The translations under genes and the position numbers were made by a program. A DNA stretch of 23,625 bases from Phaeoceros laevis (lineage: Eukaryota > Anthocerotophyta > Anthocerotopsida > Notothyladales), in assembly GCA_049999765.1 (NCBI GenBank), contig JBNGIQ010007093.1:1-23625 (forward strand), read 5' to 3'. Below, one piece after another: positions 20,269 through 23,625 of this stretch; position 1 is the stretch's first letter; each line of letters opens with the position of its first letter. A model generated the notes under the pieces. It was given only the letters and a program-made list of their open reading frames with translations, was not told the DNA's origin and did not search any database.

Positions 20269-21939
20269 ATGTCTATAAAGTGCAAAATACCTTGGTCTGT
20301 TGTTGTTGTAGTCCACCTTCTTTTAATACTTCAAATCGTGGATAATATCATTTTGGCACAATCCACAGCTGTGAACTCAGCATCCCCTGGTCCTTCTGGT
20401 CTTCCATTTTTCCCCATACCTATACAGGGGGTTACACTTCCAAAACTTGCCACACAACCCTTTTGTTCTAAAGAACTTGCTTATCCAAATTGTCCTGCGG
20501 TTGCAACTTTTGATTTTATTGACTTGAGATTTTTTGTTGGAACTTGGTACGAGATTGGAACAACAGGACAAAATAAGCTTAGTACTGAAGCAGGTAGCAT
20601 ATGTCAACAAATAAATTACACCCTAGCTAATGCTAGTGAGGTTGGAACGACCACAGAACTAAAAGTGTTGACCACAGCTTTGCAAGTCACTGGGCCTGTT
20701 GCTACATTTGGTATTCAATCTGTTGGAGGTGCTACACGAAGGGTGTGCAATGCAGCAAAGAGAATATGTAGTTCTTTAAGTCCTACCAGTCAAATCATTC
20801 AGACAAGTGCTCAGGTTTGTACATATTAATATGCAACACTGGGTATTATAGCAAAAGTATGTCATGAATGTAAATAATAAAATAAATATTTTTTGTGCAA
20901 ATTATTGATAACAACAAGCATCAATTACTTGCAGGTGGGATCACTTGGGGTTTCTTTGAGCATCACACATCCATCAGAATCAGCAACTCTTCTGAATGTT
21001 ACAAATAAAATATCAGCCACGACAAAGCAATTGCAGTCAGTGGTAGATTTGCTCGCAAAAAACATAAGTGTTGTGCAACAACTTGTTTCTGTCATCAGCA
21101 ACAATGATGGATTGCGAGATGCATCAATTGACCAACTCAAGTTAGCATTGGCTTCAACTCGAGATCTTCTTGCTAATGGCACATTATTGGTTTCAGAAGT
21201 TGATCACATTCGATCGGATATTCTAGAGGTCAGTTCTATTAAGGGCTAAAGTGTGTCTGATGACATTCATGACTCTCAAGTCCTCATGTGCAATACTTCT
21301 ATGTATGTTGTATTGATACCTCTTTGTATCAAGTTAATACTTGATGAATGTGTAACACAATTTTCATCTTTGCAGGTAGCTACATCTCTATTGGGTCCCA
21401 AGACACTTGTCCCAGATGTTCCACCATTTGACACAATAGGACAACTATGGACATCAGCAGTCGAACTCAATGACCAAGAAAATTTATTACAAACAAAATT
21501 AGCTAAAATTCAAATTAACTTGGCAAATATTGAGGCTTCATTCGGATTACTCAAAGTGGATAAAAGCAATCAGAGCAGAGTGGTAACCGAAGTTGGATCT
21601 ATTGTTCAAAATAGCACATCATCAGGAAAACTTCAATTGCATTTGCCAAACAAATTAAGCATTTCAAAAAATTCTCCACTTTGGATTTTAGCTCTAGATG
21701 GAGTTCCAAGTGAAGGGTACCAAGCTGCTTTGACTTATTCTTGTACTGAAAATGCTAATAGCAATGTCAAGAAGGCCTTATCTATCATATCTAGAAGTAC
21801 AACTCTATCTCAGAGCATCATTCAAAAGTATCTTTTAGCAGCTATAACTTTTGGATTTGATTTTGAATGTGATGATCCATTCGTATTCAGTAAACAAGAT
21901 CCTACATGTACATCCATTTTCGATCAACAAAGTACATAG
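20269..21939 (+). CDS. Secreted lipocalin-like protein with a long helical insertion
   Basis: Three exons (20269-20814, 20935-21228, 21376-21939), all phase 0, give 467 residues. The introns are 120 and 147 nt, both GT-AG with TTGCAG acceptors. ATG 20269 is the first in frame and is followed by a clear signal peptide (WSVVVVVHLLLILQIV, with cleavage near ILAQS). Residues 65-165 hold the lipocalin entry: Cys66/Cys75, FDFIDLRFFVGTWYEIGTTG (the G-x-W motif at 91-93), ICQQINYTL. Residues of about 195-350 are helical (TTKQLQSVVDLLAKN, IDQLKLALASTRDLLA, LLQTKLAKIQINLANI). Residues 363-445 return to the Blc/ApoD-like end: GKLQLHL, LWILALD, YQAALTYSC, LSIISRSTTLSQ. At least seven N-glycosylation sequons (116, 121, 203, 225, 263, 345, 359) fit secretion. 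The ligand is unknown. The coding sequence is more AT-rich than its neighbours. Confidence 0.85.
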
Positions 21940-22879
21940 TAATATTTGCTCACCATAGTATTTATTTGAATACTAAGTGACACTTGGATGTACTTTTGAA
22001 ATTAAAATATAAAACTTTTTACTAAAATTTTGAGTATTTGTGGATCTCTTAGTTGCTGAAGCGTATTTTACGGGCTTTGGGCTACTGGTCACTGCCCCCA
22101 CATAGCCATACATAATAGAAAAACGTAAATCAGAGTCTACCTCCCTTTAGAAATGTACGGCACATTTTGCTCCTATGGACAGAAACCCAACAAAACGTGC
22201 AGAAACAAACATTCGTTTCGCCGTTGCCCGCAACATTGGCAAAAACCATAAATAAATCTGCTTCTCCTCTCCCTATTCATAGCCTAGTGGTAGCGGGTAG
22301 GCTGATAGTGGCCCGTGTGAAAGTGCTCTAAGTTATATCCAATAAACAGCATGAGCTCCCCTCAATAAAGCTCCAAAATAAATAAAAAAATCTTGTCCTT
22401 TGTATACAAAAATATGTGTTTCAGGTCACTCTTGTGAATCCAACCCTAAGTACACATAAAGCTCATCTTGTTCTTTAAGTCTTGTCCAATAAGGCCGCAA
22501 TCATAGTAGAGGTAGCTAGCTCGCATACCAAAAGTATATTGACGATTTTTTGGACGCTCTTGAGGTTTTAGAAAAAAAATCAAATATGTTGCAAAAACAT
22601 GACTACCTCAAGGTTCATGGTTTCAAGAGAGAGAGGTAGAAGAACGCGTAGGATTATCACATATATGAGTAAAGAATGATGCACTCTTGATGGGGAAGTT
22701 TCAATTTTCATTCAAGTCCTTGGTAATTTCTTGGGACACGAGGTCTTCGAAAAAATATGGGCATGAATTGCTCTAATTTCAATACGCTGAGCTTCAGAGA
22801 CTGTGCTAAGATTTAGTGTCCAACATGCCTTTGTAGCTAGCAAGCAGATGCAGTCAAACAAGCTTTTAGCAATACAAGG
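21940..22879. other. AT-rich intergenic region upstream of the RABA gene
   Basis: There is no protein-like frame. It contains the lipocalin 3' flank (A/T-rich, with ATTAAAATATAAAAC near 22000) and the RABA promoter or 5'UTR. A word resembling a tRNA-type A box (TAGCCTAGTGGTAGCGGG, about 22280) has no B box and is not called a SINE. Confidence 0.4.
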
Positions 22880-23539
22880 ATGGCACATAAGGCAGAAGAG
22901 GAGTACGACTATTTGTTCAAAATTGTTTTAATAGGAGATTCAGGTGTGGGGAAGTCCAACTTGCTATCAAGATTCACTCGAAATGAGTTTTGCTTAGAGT
23001 CCAAATCCACAATTGGGGTTGAGTTTGCTACTCGCTCCATCCAGGTTGATGGGAAGACATTGAAAGCTCAGATTTGGGATACAGCAGGACAGGAAAGGTA
23101 TAGAGCTATTACAAGTGCATATTATCGAGGAGCTGTAGGAGCACTTCTTGTATATGACATCACAAAACACATTACATATGAGAATGTGGAAAGGTGGTTG
23201 AAAGAGCTTAGGGATCATGCAGATTCCAACATTGTTATCATGCTAGTGGGTAACAAGTCTGACTTGAAACACCTACGGGGAGTTTCTACAGAGGAGGCAT
23301 CCAATTTCTCTGAAAGGGAGGGCCTTTCTTTCGTGGAGACATCAGCTCTAGAGGCCACTAATGTGGAGAAGGCGTTTCAGAGGATTTTGACCGAAATATA
23401 TCGAATAGTTAGTAAGAAAGCTCTTGCCTCGGAGGAATCTTCTACCTCCGGTCCAGGAGAGGGTAGGGCAATCATTGTGCCAGCCGGGACCGACAACGTG
23501 GCAGCAGGCAAGAAAAAAGCATGCTGTGGTAGTGGTTGA
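22880..23539 (+). CDS. RABA2: RABA-class (Rab11-like) small GTPase, closest by eye to RABA2
   Basis: This is a 219-residue frame without introns. It has all Rab signatures: GDSGVGKS (P-loop, 19-26), [10 protein letters not shown] (switch I), [20 protein letters not shown] (switch II, Gln71), GNKSDL (124-129) and [14 protein letters not shown] (153-166). It ends CCGSG, giving a double-Cys geranylgeranylation signal. [16 protein letters not shown] and [15 protein letters not shown] are RABA2-like as I remember the Arabidopsis proteins, and RABA1 is the main alternative. RABA GTPases act at the TGN and recycling endosomes and in cell-plate formation. In flowering plants these genes usually carry a coding intron. 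Here the frame is uninterrupted, yet all key residues are intact, so it is probably functional. ATG 22880 gives the usual N-terminus, E-E-E-Y-D-Y-L-F-K. Confidence 0.95.
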   Translation: MAHKAEEEYDYLFKIVLIGDSGVGKSNLLSRFTRNEFCLESKSTIGVEFATRSIQVDGKTLKAQIWDTAGQERYRAITSAYYRGAVGALLVYDITKHITYENVERWLKELRDHADSNIVIMLVGNKSDLKHLRGVSTEEASNFSEREGLSFVETSALEATNVEKAFQRILTEIYRIVSKKALASEESSTSGPGEGRAIIVPAGTDNVAAGKKKACCGSG

Positions 23540-23625
23540 CAACACAACGTATGCAGATGAGAATCTAAGAAGAAGAATTATAGGGACCACTCATATTTCA
23601 AAGCTTTTTAAAGTGAGAAATATGT
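23540..23625 (+). other. Start of the RABA 3' flank
   Basis: Only 86 nt remain after the stop codon. No polyadenylation hexamer or poly(A) tract is visible before the window ends. Confidence 0.6.

Noticed and set aside
22270-22330. tRNA-derived SINE (A-box-like TAGCCTAGTGGTAGCGGG)
   Set aside because: No matching B box (GGTTCGANNC) follows at the expected distance, and no poly(A) or target-site duplication was seen.

Overview
This window is nuclear DNA of a land plant. The genes are split by short GT-AG introns (about 100-270 nt), and several encode plant-specific families: a RABA small GTPase, a DYW-class PPR relic, a DUF3593 plastid membrane protein of cyanobacterial ancestry, and an At4g22758-like DUF7054 protein. 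The wording of the PPR relic and the mix of fossils and compact genes recall a seed-free plant. I lean towards a fern, but this rests on memory and not on a search. No prokaryotic operon, CRISPR array, rRNA or tRNA gene was seen.

Layout. At 1-600 lie the last exons of an unrecognised plus-strand gene. At about 1.27-2.28 kb is a dead Penelope-like reverse transcriptase fragment carrying a 59-bp internal tandem duplication. A single-exon C2-domain protein follows at 2565-3197. At 4.29-5.36 kb is a frameshifted DYW-type PPR pseudogene. From 5.4 to 8.8 kb there is no gene I can support, only short tandem repeats and a hairpin. Then come five well-resolved multi-exon genes: DUF7054 (+, 8830-9867), SEC23 (-, 10485-13167), DUF3593 (+, 13948-14812, with an 18-nt microexon), an 899-residue disordered protein of unknown family (-, 15692-18663), and a secreted lipocalin-like protein (+, 20269-21939). 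A single-exon RABA GTPase (+, 22880-23539) closes the window.

The genes do not form one pathway. SEC23 (COPII coat, ER export) and RABA (TGN/recycling endosome traffic) both serve membrane trafficking. The lipocalin is a predicted cargo of the secretory route, and DUF3593 is predicted to go to the chloroplast. SEC23 and DUF3593 are divergent over a 780-bp shared upstream region. DUF7054/SEC23 and DUF3593/899-aa gene are convergent. From about 19 to 22.9 kb the DNA becomes visibly AT-rich, including the lipocalin coding sequence.

The points most worth a second look are the lipocalin whose beta-barrel halves are separated by a long helical insertion, the 18-nt microexon, the Penelope-like fossil, the unknown 899-aa protein, and a recurring pattern of short near-perfect tandem duplications.
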